A stretch of DNA of 36,176 bases from Streptomyces olivochromogenes (GTDB lineage Bacteria; Actinomycetota; Actinomycetes; Streptomycetales; Streptomycetaceae): assembly GCF_021538895.1 (NCBI RefSeq), contig NZ_JADDRL010000094.1:1-36176 (forward strand), given 5' to 3'. Shown here piece by piece: positions 7,054 through 17,611 of the stretch. How positions within the stretch are numbered: the stretch's first letter is position 1; every line of letters begins with the position of its first letter. The position numbers and the translations under genes are program-made. Below the pieces are notes generated by a model. The model saw only the letters and a list, made by a program, of their open reading frames with translations. It searched no databases and had not been told where the DNA came from.

Positions 7054-8040
7054 GTGGACATCGACATGAGCGCCCTGCGGGGCTTGGTACGGGAGAAGGA
7101 GATCTCCTTCGACCTGCTGGTCGAGGCGATCGAGTCGGCCCTCCTCATCGCCTATCACCGCACCGAGGGAAGCCGCCGGCACGCGCGCGTGGAGCTCAAC
7201 CGGGAGACCGGACATGTGACCGTGTGGGCGAAGGAGGACCCCGAGGACCTCGAAGAGGGCCAGGAGCCCCGGGAGTTCGACGACACCCCGTCCGGCTTCG
7301 GCCGTATCGCCGCCACCACCGCCAAGCAGGTGATCCTGCAGCGGCTGCGCGACGCCGAGGACGACGCGACGCTCGGCGAGTACGCCGGCCGTGAGGGCGA
7401 CATCGTCACCGGTGTGGTCCAGCAGGGCCGCGACCCCAAGAACGTGCTCGTCGACATCGGCAAGCTGGAGGCCATCCTGCCGGTGCAGGAGCAGGTGCCG
7501 GGGGAGTCCTACCAGCACGGCATGCGCCTGCGCTCGTACGTCGTCCGGGTGGCGAAGGGCGTCCGCGGTCCCTCCGTCACTCTTTCGCGCACGCACCCCA
7601 ATCTGGTGAAGAAGCTGTTCGCCCTGGAGGTGCCGGAGATCGCCGACGGTTCCGTCGAGATCGCCGCCATCGCCCGCGAGGCCGGTCACCGCACCAAGAT
7701 CGCCGTCCGATCCACCCGATCGGGCCTGAACGCCAAGGGTGCCTGCATCGGCCCCATGGGCGGCCGGGTGCGCAACGTGATGGGCGAGCTCAACGGCGAG
7801 AAGATCGACATCGTCGACTGGTCGGACGACCCGGCCGAGATGGTGGCGAACGCGCTGTCGCCCGCCCGGGTCTCCAAGGTGGAGGTCGTGGACATGGCCT
7901 CCCGGTCCGCCCGGGTGACCGTGCCCGACTACCAGCTGTCGCTGGCGATCGGCAAGGAAGGGCAGAACGCCCGGCTCGCGGCCCGGCTCACCGGATGGCG
8001 CATCGACATCCGTCCCGACACCGAGCAGTCGGAGGAATAG
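7054..8040 (+). CDS. nusA: transcription termination/antitermination factor NusA
   Basis: Binds RNA polymerase and nascent RNA and modulates pausing, termination and rRNA antitermination. Its 328 residues hold the N-terminal polymerase-binding domain (about 1-110), an S1 domain (REGDIVTGVVQQ to YVVRVAKG, about 112-180) and two KH domains. The KH GxxG-type loops are GPMGGRVRNV (about 232) and GKEGQNARLA (about 300). The acidic C-terminal repeats of enterobacterial NusA are absent, as usual in actinobacteria. I use GTG 7054, behind AGGAGG. An in-frame ATG at 7066 is an alternative. Confidence 0.97.
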   Translation: MDIDMSALRGLVREKEISFDLLVEAIESALLIAYHRTEGSRRHARVELNRETGHVTVWAKEDPEDLEEGQEPREFDDTPSGFGRIAATTAKQVILQRLRDAEDDATLGEYAGREGDIVTGVVQQGRDPKNVLVDIGKLEAILPVQEQVPGESYQHGMRLRSYVVRVAKGVRGPSVTLSRTHPNLVKKLFALEVPEIADGSVEIAAIAREAGHRTKIAVRSTRSGLNAKGACIGPMGGRVRNVMGELNGEKIDIVDWSDDPAEMVANALSPARVSKVEVVDMASRSARVTVPDYQLSLAIGKEGQNARLAARLTGWRIDIRPDTEQSEE

Positions 8041-8130
8041 ATCTCAGCCTGTAGTGGCTCAGATCTCGTCAGTTACAACGCGGCAACTGTTCGAGTCCTT
8101 ACCCAAAAGGGTGAGGTCCCCGCGGGGAGG

Positions 8131-8136
8131 TAGACT
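8131..8136 (+). promoter_or_regulatory. candidate -10 box before ylxR (leaderless start)
   Basis: TAGACT ends 5 nt before the GTG at 8142, and no SD fits at 8130-8141. The preceding 90 nt after nusA hold weak hairpins (for example 8041-8064 and TTACCC/GGTGAG near 8100) but no gene. ylxR may have its own leaderless promoter in addition to read-through from nusA. Confidence 0.4.
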
Positions 8137-8141
8137 TAGCT

Positions 8142-8438
8142 GTGTCTGGCCGGATCGACGCCCGAGCATGCCCTGAACGCACCTGTGTGGGGTGCCGGGA
8201 GCGGTCGGCCAAGACACAGCTGCTGCGCATCGTGGCGATCGAGGACGCCTGCGTCCCCGATCTTCGCGGTACGCTGCCCGGCCGGGGTGCCTATGTGCAC
8301 CCTGTCTTGGTCTGTCTCGACCAGGCGGTACGCCGCCGGGCGTTCACGAGGGCGCTGCGCGCCCCCGGAGCGCTCGACACAAAGGCGTTGCGCCAGTACG
8401 TCGAGCAGACGACAGTTGCCGAGCAGGCAACACCGTAA
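8142..8438 (+). CDS. ylxR: YlxR family RNA-binding protein
   Basis: A 98-residue basic protein with the family signature PERTCVGCRER (about residues 11-21) and the following LLRIVA and GRGAYVHP motifs. The Bacillus homologue binds RNase P RNA and is called RnpM; that role is known only from the family. It lies between nusA and infB, the conserved location of ylxR in many Gram-positive bacteria. The start at GTG 8142 gives the usual length. The last 20 residues (LRQYVEQTTVAEQATP) are a hydrophilic extension. Confidence 0.93.
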   Translation: MSGRIDARACPERTCVGCRERSAKTQLLRIVAIEDACVPDLRGTLPGRGAYVHPVLVCLDQAVRRRAFTRALRAPGALDTKALRQYVEQTTVAEQATP

Positions 8439-8502
8439 GAAGCGTCGCACGGAACGTCCGCGCGGCTCTGGTACCCCGCGAGTTGGAAGTAGGTCGAGAT
8501 TG

Positions 8503-8535
8503 CGATGAGCACTCGATGAGCACGCGATGAGTACG
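8503..8535 (+). repeat. three tandem 11-bp repeats forming overlapping mini-ORFs
   Basis: Three copies in a row: CGATGAGCACT (8503-8513), CGATGAGCACG (8514-8524) and CGATGAGTACG (8525-8535). Each unit carries ATGA, so three mini-ORFs overlap by stop/start: ATG 8505 to TGA 8517 (MSTR), ATG 8516 to TGA 8528 (MSTR) and ATG 8527 to TAG 8545 (MSTPMK). They lie in the infB leader. Confidence 0.7.
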
Positions 8536-8551
8536 CCCATGAAGTAGCAAC

Positions 8552-8571
8552 GGTCCGGACGCACCCGGACC
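8552..8571 (+). promoter_or_regulatory. hairpin directly before the infB ribosome-binding site
   Basis: Perfect 7-bp stem GGTCCGG / CCGGACC with loop ACGCAC, one base before TAAAAGGAG, the SD of infB. Its position suggests an effect on infB translation initiation or mRNA stability. Confidence 0.6.
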
Positions 8572-8584
8572 TAAAAGGAGCGAA

Positions 8585-11680
<3,096 letters not shown>

Positions 11681-11693
11681 CAGCCTCCGGTTC

Positions 11694-11731
11694 GCGCTGG
11701 CCGACGGGACTTCGGTTCCGTCGGCCAGCGC
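11694..11731 (+). terminator. 17-bp UUCG-capped hairpin after infB
   Basis: Stem 11694-11710 / 11715-11731 (begins GCGCTGGCCGACGG, ends CCGTCGGCCAGCGC; one G-U pair) closed by a TTCG tetraloop, 14 nt after the infB stop. It is very stable and has no T-tract. It may end or attenuate infB transcription, or protect the infB mRNA 3' end, because the operon continues downstream. Confidence 0.7.
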
Positions 11732-11793
11732 GCCGTTTGCCGAGCGGAAACTCCGTCGAGCCCCCAGCGGGTTCGCGGTACCGTTCTTGATGT

Positions 11794-11816
11794 CCCTGCC
11801 GATTCCGATGGCAGGG
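11794..11816 (+). promoter_or_regulatory. second hairpin between infB and the DUF503 gene
   Basis: Perfect 7-bp stem CCCTGCC (11794-11800) / GGCAGGG (11810-11816) with a 9-nt loop, 38 nt before the DUF503 ATG. Possibly a processing site or attenuator. Confidence 0.4.
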
Positions 11817-11854
11817 CCATCGATCCCGTACCGGCGGGTTAACCGGATACACAC

Positions 11855-12148
11855 ATGTACGTGGGGACTCTGTCCTTCGACCTCCTCCTCGGCGACGTGC
11901 GGTCGCTGAAGGAGAAGCGCTCCGTCGTCCGCCCGATCGTCGCCGAACTCCAGCGGAAGTACGCGGTCAGCGCGGCCGAGGTCGACCACATGGACCTTCA
12001 TCGCAGGGCCGGCATCGGCCTGGCGGTGGTCTCGGGCGACGCGGGGCATCTCACCGACATACTCGACCGGTGCGAACGGCTGGTCGCCGGCCGCCCCGAG
12101 GTGGAGCTGCTGTCCGTCCGACGGCGCCTCCACGGCGACGACGACTAG
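11855..12148 (+). CDS. DUF503 (YlxP-like) family protein
   Basis: A 97-residue protein with the DUF503 pattern MYVGTLSFDLLLGDVRSLKEKR at the N-terminus (in pieces: VGTL, LGDVRSLKEKRS) and AAEVDHMDLHRRAGIGLAVV in the middle. In many bacteria this gene sits between infB and rbfA, as here, so a ribosome-related role is suspected but not established. No good SD precedes ATG 11855; CACACATG follows a GGATAC. Translation may therefore be weak or leaderless. It is 40 nt upstream of rbfA and probably cotranscribed with it. Confidence 0.88.
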   Translation: MYVGTLSFDLLLGDVRSLKEKRSVVRPIVAELQRKYAVSAAEVDHMDLHRRAGIGLAVVSGDAGHLTDILDRCERLVAGRPEVELLSVRRRLHGDDD

Positions 12149-12188
12149 AACGCAGAACGTAGAAGAAGAAAGAACGGGAGACGGACCA

Positions 12189-12650
12189 GTGGCCGACAAC
12201 GCGCGGGCGAAAAGGCTGGCGGACCTCATCCGAGAGGTGGTGGCCCAGAAGCTGCAGCGCGGGATCAAGGACCCGCGGCTCGGCTCACACGTCACCATCA
12301 CGGACACCCGGGTCACCGGGGACCTGCGGGAGGCGACCGTCTTCTACACGGTGTACGGCGACGACGAGGAGCGGCAGGCCGCCGCCGCCGGACTGGAGAG
12401 CGCCAAGGGCATCCTGCGCTCCGAGGTCGGCCGCGCGGCCGGTGTGAAGTTCACGCCGACCCTCACCTTCGTCGCGGACGCCCTCCCGGACACCGCCCGG
12501 ACCATCGAGGACCTCCTCGACAAGGCGCGCCAGTCCGACGCCAAGGTCCGCGAGGTGTCCGCGGGTGCCGTGTACGCCGGTGACGCCGACCCGTACAAGA
12601 AGCCGGGTGCGGACGAGGACTCCGACGAGACGGACGACGCCGCCGAATGA
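12189..12650 (+). CDS. rbfA: ribosome-binding factor A
   Basis: Binds the 30S subunit and helps mature 16S rRNA; a single KH-like domain. The 153-residue protein shows the family pattern: ARAKRLADLIREVVAQKLQ at the N-terminus, KDPRLG (about residue 27-32), VTITDTRVTGDLREATVFYTVYG and LTFVADALPD. The C-terminus is an acidic, probably disordered tail (ADEDSDETDDAAE), common in actinobacteria. GTG 12189 follows GGGAG at 9-nt spacing. The stop overlaps the truB start as ATGA, indicating translational coupling. Confidence 0.96.
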   Translation: MADNARAKRLADLIREVVAQKLQRGIKDPRLGSHVTITDTRVTGDLREATVFYTVYGDDEERQAAAAGLESAKGILRSEVGRAAGVKFTPTLTFVADALPDTARTIEDLLDKARQSDAKVREVSAGAVYAGDADPYKKPGADEDSDETDDAAE

Positions 12651-13552
12651 CCAGCAAGCCCACCCCGCCCGACGGCCTTGTCATCGTCGACAAGCCGTCG
12701 GGCTTCACTTCGCACGACGTCGTCGCCAAGATGCGCGGCATCGCCCGGACCCGCCGGGTCGGGCACGCCGGCACCCTCGACCCCATGGCGACGGGCGTGC
12801 TCGTCCTCGGTGTCGAGAAGGCGACGAAGCTTCTCGGACACCTCGCGCTGACCGAGAAGGAGTACCTGGGGACCATCCGCCTCGGGCAGAACACGGTCAC
12901 GGACGACGCCGAGGGGGACATCACCTCCTCCACCGACGCGTCCGGGATCGCCCGCGACGCGGTCGACGCCGGCATCGCCAAGCTGACCGGCGACATCATG
13001 CAGGTGCCGTCCAAGGTCAGCGCCATCAAGATCGACGGAGTGCGGTCGTACAAGCGGGCGCGCGAGGGCGAGGACTTCGAGATCCCCGCGCGGCCCGTCA
13101 CCGTCTCGTCCTTCGCGGTGCACGACGTCCGGGACGCGGTCGCCGAGGACGGCACCCCGGTGCTCGACCTGGTCGTCTCGGTGGTCTGCTCCTCCGGCAC
13201 CTACATCCGGGCCCTGGCCCGGGACCTGGGCGCCGATCTGGGCGTCGGCGGCCACCTCACCGCGCTGCGCCGCACGCGCGTCGGGCCGTACAAGCTCGAC
13301 TCGGCGCGCACCCTCGACCAGCTCCAGCAGGAGCTGAGCGTGATGCCGATCGCGGAGGCGGCCGCGGCCGCGTTCCCGCGCTGGGACGTGGACACCAGGC
13401 GCGCCAAGTTGCTCACCAACGGCGTGCGCCTGGACATGCCCGACCAGTACGCGGGCACCGGCCCCGTCGCCGTCTTCGATCCCGAGGGCCGCTTCCTCGC
13501 GCTCGTGGAGGAACACAAGGGCAAGGCGAAGAGCCTGGCCGTCTTCGGCTGA
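12647..13552 (+). CDS. truB: tRNA pseudouridine(55) synthase
   Basis: Makes pseudouridine 55 in the T-loop of tRNAs. The catalytic loop GHAGTLDPMATGVLV is present with catalytic Asp45. Other family motifs are VDKPSGFTSHDVV (about 11-23) and the KVSAIKIDGVRSYKRAREGE block (about 122-141). SSGTYIRALARDLG comes later, near 184. The C-terminal domain (about 250-301) is the shorter actinobacterial version. It is coupled to rbfA by a 4-nt overlap. A 12-bp hairpin follows the stop, so this is the operon end. Confidence 0.97.
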   Translation: MTSKPTPPDGLVIVDKPSGFTSHDVVAKMRGIARTRRVGHAGTLDPMATGVLVLGVEKATKLLGHLALTEKEYLGTIRLGQNTVTDDAEGDITSSTDASGIARDAVDAGIAKLTGDIMQVPSKVSAIKIDGVRSYKRAREGEDFEIPARPVTVSSFAVHDVRDAVAEDGTPVLDLVVSVVCSSGTYIRALARDLGADLGVGGHLTALRRTRVGPYKLDSARTLDQLQQELSVMPIAEAAAAAFPRWDVDTRRAKLLTNGVRLDMPDQYAGTGPVAVFDPEGRFLALVEEHKGKAKSLAVFG

Positions 13553-13561
13553 CGCCTTCGC

Positions 13562-13610
13562 CCGTGGAGCGGCGAACCACGGGGTGTTTCCACTGCCCGC
13601 CGCTCCACGG
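13562..13610 (+). terminator. terminator after truB
   Basis: Perfect 12-bp inverted repeat CCGTGGAGCGGC (13562-13573) / GCCGCTCCACGG (13599-13610) with a 25-nt loop, 9 nt after the truB stop. The rest of the 247-nt gap up to 13800 holds no gene. A TACCGT at 13752-13757 is a possible -10 for the next gene. Confidence 0.65.
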
Positions 13611-13799
13611 TCCCCCCTCGGTTCCCCCACCCCTAGGGTGTATCCAGCCGCCCCCGCCTATTCACCCGACTGGGCAGGCGCTCGGAGTGAACCAGGGGAG
13701 CGGAAGGGGGCGCTTTCGTCGCCTGATCTGTCCCGCTGATCATTCCGCGCCTACCGTCTGAAGGCAGGGCACGGGAGGTACGGGCGGGGAGGTTCGACC

Positions 13800-16700
13800 A
13801 TGGCGGTGCGGGGCCCGCGGACGGGGGGCGGGCGCCGGGCGGCGGACCGTCCGAGCGGGACGAGTCCCGTCGACGGCGCGAATCGAACGGACCATGCGCC
13901 GGACGAGGCCCTGGTGCGGATCCGCGACCTGGCCGGCCGCCCGCGCGGCGTCGGCTTCGTGGCGGACCACCACGGCACGGTGATCACCAGCCACGAGGCC
14001 GTCGACGGCCTGCCCCGGCTGGTCCTGCACACCGCTGGCGAGCGGACCTGCGTGGTGGCCGCCGACGCCATCACCCCGCTGCCCGCCCTGGACCTCGCCC
14101 TCGTCCGCACCGAGGGCCTCGGCGTCGAACCGCTTCCCGTCACCGTGCGGGACCGCGTCGACAGCGGCACGTACGTGCGGATCGCCGCGGGCCGCTGGCG
14201 CGAGGCCCGGGTCCTCGGCGCCACCCGGGTGACGTACACGGCAACGGACCGCTTCCACCCCCTCGGCGACGCGCTGGAGCTGGCCATCGGCACGGACGGC
14301 CGGGACGCGCTGCGGCTGGGCGGCGGGGCGGCCGGGGGACCGGTGCTCGACGCGGAGACCGGCGCCGTGGTCGGCGTCCTCGGCACCGCGCTGCGGTCCG
14401 ACCACCAGGACGTCGGCTTCGCGGTACCCCTGAGTCCCGCCGTCGGCGCGCTCGCCGGCCCCCTCGCCGACCTGCTCGCCCGCAACGCGGCCACCGTGCC
14501 CGCCTACGGCGCCGACCTCAACCCGGCCGGCGTCCTGGAACTGACGGCCACTTCGGTGGGCCAGGACGGCCCGCCGGGCGCGCTCGCCGGATATGTCGGC
14601 CGGGTCGGCGCCGGTGGCCTCGGACCGGTGGAACCCATCGAACGCGCCGACGCGGTGCGGGAGTTGACCTCCTTCACCGAGGGCGACGCCACCGTGCTCG
14701 GCCTCGTCGGCGCCCCCGGCAGCGGTCGTACGACGGAACTCGCGTCCCTCGTCGCCCGCCGCAGCCGCGGTACCGCACCGGCCCCCACGCTGTGGCTGCG
14801 CGGCGCCGACCTGAACGACACCGACGGCTCGGTCGCCGACGCGGCGTGCCGCGCCCTGGAACGGGCGGCCCGTATCGTCGCGGCGTCGCAGTCCCGTCCG
14901 CCCGCCGACCTCGGCGACATCGGCCCGGAACGCCTCGCCCGCCTCGCCGGACGGTCCGGCCGCCCCCTGCTCCTCCTCCTCGACGGGCCCGAGGAGATGC
15001 CACCCGTCCTCGCCCACCGGCTGAGCGAGTGGACGGCGGGCACCGCGGCCTGGCTGCGCGAGACCGGGGCGCGCCTGGTGGTCGCCTGCCGGGAGGAGTA
15101 CTGGGAAGGCGCCGGGGCGCAGTTCCCGCGGGAGCTGCTGCACACGCCCGCCGCCGCTGCCGCGCACACCCTGCCGCCCTGCGTGCGCCTGACCGACCTC
15201 ACCCCCGACGAGGCCCGGCGCGCCCGCTCCCGCTACTCCGTCCCCGACGACGCGCTCACCGACCGGGACGCCCGCCACCCCCTCACCATCCGCCTCCTCT
15301 CGGAGGTCCGCGCCGCCCTGCCCGACGCCCCGGCCCTCACCGGCCTCGACCGCCACGACGTCCTCTCCGCCTACCTCGACCTGATGTGCCTGCGCGTCGC
15401 GGTCCGGCTCGCCGCCGAGAACGGGCTGCGCGGCACGGCCGTACGCCGGCTCGCGGCCCGCGTCTCCGGACAGGTTCACGAGGCGGCCCGGCGCAGCCTG
15501 GGTCCCGGGCAGGGCGAGCTGGACCGGGAGGCCTTCGAGGCGGTGTTCCCCTGGGGACCGGCCGTGGCCCGGATCCGCGGCGGCTCCGGCTGGGCGTCCG
15601 CCGTCCTCACCGAGGGTCTCCTGGTCCCGGCCGGCAGCGGCTACCGCTTCGCCCACGAGGAACTCGCCGACTGGATCGAGGGCATGCACCTCGACCTGGA
15701 CGAGGCCCTGCACGCCCTGGTCCACCGCCGGCGCACCACGCAGGCCGCCCACCCCGTGCCCGTCCCGCACCATCGCGTCGGCCCCGTCGTCCAGGCGCTG
15801 CTCCTGCTCGCCCGCCAGCACGGCACCCGCCAACTCGCCCGCAGACTGGAGGAACTGACCCACGCCGTCGACGCCGACACGACCTCCTGGTGGGCCGCCC
15901 GCCTGCTCGCCCAGGCGCTCCTGCGCGTCCCCGACGCGACCCCGTACACCGGCGTCCTGCACCTCCTGGCCGACCGCATCGTCGCCTGGCGTCGCCAACA
16001 GCGCCCCGTACCCGCCGAGTTCGGCCCCTCCTTCTGGGCCGACCTGCCCCTGCCCGCCCCCGACCGCCTCGACCTCCTGCGCCGCCTGGTCCTGGCGGAC
16101 GAGGCGCTGCCGGAGGGGGGAGAGGCGGGCCCCGACCGCGAGGGCGCGGGCGAGGAGCAGGGCCGTGGATTCCGGGAGGTTTCCCTCCAAGGGATCGGCG
16201 GTGTGCCTCACGGGGACGTCGACGTTGCCGACGGCGACGGGCCTTGCGGGGCCGATGCCCTCGAAGCCGGCGCCTGTGCGGCGGACCCTCACACCACCCG
16301 GTACCTCGACGCCGTGGCCCGGCTGCTCGCCGCCGAGCCCGGGGTCGTACAACCGCTGCTGATCAGCTGGTTCGACGACGAACGGCCGTTGCCCGCGACG
16401 CCGCACGCGACGGTGGCCACGGCCGCGCAGGCCCTGCTGCACACACACCGGCACCGGGCCCTGGACGACCTCACCGAGGTGCTCGTGGGCTGTGGGCACC
16501 GCAGAGCCGACGAACTGCTCGCCGTGCTCGCCGAGGACGAGCCGTCGGCCGTCTGCCGGGCGGTCGACCGGTGGGCACACGACGAGCGGCCCGCCCGGCG
16601 CGTGGCGGCGGTGGCGTACGGGCTGCGCGCCGCGCCGCACGTCCGTACCGAGGCGGACCGCGAGCTGCTGCGCTATGCCGCCCTCGCCCTGCTCTCCCGC

Positions 16701-17492
16701 CCCGCCGACTGCAGCCTGCACGGGGGCGCGCTCGCCCTCCTCGTCCAGGACCCGCAGACCCGCGCCCGCCACCTGCCCCAGGCCCTGCGCCGGTTCGCCT
16801 CCGGCGACCCGCAGCTCCCGCCGAGCGCGCTCGCCCCGGCCCTGGCCACCCACCCCGACCCGGTCCTCGACGCCTTCCGGACCCGTCTGAGCGCCGGGCC
16901 CGACGTGGGCGACACGCTGCGCACACTCGCCGACGTCACCACACCCGCGCTGGCCCGCCGGGTCGCCGCGCTGGTCCGCGAGGCCGCGGAGCTGCGGCCG
17001 GAGCCCGCCGGGCAGGTGGCCGAGTACGTCGACCGGCGCCTCGACCACGGCCCCGCCGCCCGCGCCGTACTCCTGCCCCTGGTCACCGGCCTGCTGGACG
17101 GCGGCCCCGAGCGGGTGCGCGCCGCCCTCGCGGTCGTCCTGGCCGCCCCGGGCGCCCCGGCCTCCAGACCCCTGCGCCGCGAGCTCCTGGAGTTCCTGCT
17201 CGCCCACGAGCGTGCGCCCGCCGTCCTGGACGCCCTGCTGCACGCGGCCGCCTATCGCGGCGACAGCGACGTCCGCGACCTCGTCCACCGCACCGGCCTC
17301 CTGCTCGTGCGCACCCCGGACGGCGCGACCCGCTTCGACCGCGGCCTGGTCGACCTGGGCCGGCACGTCCCCGGCTTCGCCGCGCTGATGGCCCGCTGGC
17401 TCACCGACACACCGGACGAGTGGGCCGCGGTGGTGGGTCCCAGCACCCGCCGGATGCTGGGGAACCTCGCGGGGGTACGCGTGCCCGCCTGA
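13800..17492 (+). CDS. trypsin-like (inactive) / P-loop NTPase / helical-repeat protein, STAND-like
   Basis: A 1230-residue protein with three parts. (1) Residues about 36-225 look like a trypsin-fold protease: VITSHEAV supplies His65 and LPALDLALVRT supplies Asp98, but the nucleophile motif GDSGGP reads GGAAGGPVLD, with Ala178 in place of Ser. (2) Residues about 285-560 form an NTPase module with GAPGSGRTT (304-312; Arg310 replaces the Walker A lysine) and Walker B LLLLLDGPEE (390-399). (3) Residues about 600-1230 are alpha-helical, Leu/Ala/Arg-rich and HEAT-like. This resembles STAND signal-transduction ATPases with a fused sensor or effector; both active sites look altered, so I infer a binding or scaffold role. 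ATG 13800 follows GGGGAGG. No function is known to me; the location between truB and ribF is not typical of a mobile island. Confidence 0.78.
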   Translation: MAVRGPRTGGGRRAADRPSGTSPVDGANRTDHAPDEALVRIRDLAGRPRGVGFVADHHGTVITSHEAVDGLPRLVLHTAGERTCVVAADAITPLPALDLALVRTEGLGVEPLPVTVRDRVDSGTYVRIAAGRWREARVLGATRVTYTATDRFHPLGDALELAIGTDGRDALRLGGGAAGGPVLDAETGAVVGVLGTALRSDHQDVGFAVPLSPAVGALAGPLADLLARNAATVPAYGADLNPAGVLELTATSVGQDGPPGALAGYVGRVGAGGLGPVEPIERADAVRELTSFTEGDATVLGLVGAPGSGRTTELASLVARRSRGTAPAPTLWLRGADLNDTDGSVADAACRALERAARIVAASQSRPPADLGDIGPERLARLAGRSGRPLLLLLDGPEEMPPVLAHRLSEWTAGTAAWLRETGARLVVACREEYWEGAGAQFPRELLHTPAAAAAHTLPPCVRLTDLTPDEARRARSRYSVPDDALTDRDARHPLTIRLLSEVRAALPDAPALTGLDRHDVLSAYLDLMCLRVAVRLAAENGLRGTAVRRLAARVSGQVHEAARRSLGPGQGELDREAFEAVFPWGPAVARIRGGSGWASAVLTEGLLVPAGSGYRFAHEELADWIEGMHLDLDEALHALVHRRRTTQAAHPVPVPHHRVGPVVQALLLLARQHGTRQLARRLEELTHAVDADTTSWWAARLLAQALLRVPDATPYTGVLHLLADRIVAWRRQQRPVPAEFGPSFWADLPLPAPDRLDLLRRLVLADEALPEGGEAGPDREGAGEEQGRGFREVSLQGIGGVPHGDVDVADGDGPCGADALEAGACAADPHTTRYLDAVARLLAAEPGVVQPLLISWFDDERPLPATPHATVATAAQALLHTHRHRALDDLTEVLVGCGHRRADELLAVLAEDEPSAVCRAVDRWAHDERPARRVAAVAYGLRAAPHVRTEADRELLRYAALALLSRPADCSLHGGALALLVQDPQTRARHLPQALRRFASGDPQLPPSALAPALATHPDPVLDAFRTRLSAGPDVGDTLRTLADVTTPALARRVAALVREAAELRPEPAGQVAEYVDRRLDHGPAARAVLLPLVTGLLDGGPERVRAALAVVLAAPGAPASRPLRRELLEFLLAHERAPAVLDALLHAAAYRGDSDVRDLVHRTGLLLVRTPDGATRFDRGLVDLGRHVPGFAALMARWLTDTPDEWAAVVGPSTRRMLGNLAGVRVPA

Positions 17493-17540
17493 AGACGTGC
17501 GCCCTGTCACAGCCCCGATGCCGATGACGGCCCGAGGCAC

Positions 17541-17571
17541 TTGGCATGGCACCCTTAGATCTGCGTAACAG
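17541..17571 (+). promoter_or_regulatory. candidate ribF promoter
   Basis: TTGGCA (17541-17546) and TAACAG (17566-17571) separated by 19 nt, upstream of the GTG at 17612. The spacing is long for a housekeeping promoter, so this is tentative. Confidence 0.3.
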
Positions 17572-17611
17572 GCATCGGTACATACGGACACGGGTTCGAG
17601 GAGCGGTCACA

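Noticed and set aside
13740..17591. 1283-codon antisense frame opposite the protease-NTPase gene
   Set aside because: Gly/Arg/Ala-rich shadow; the plus-strand protein has recognisable catalytic-site remnants and a good SD.
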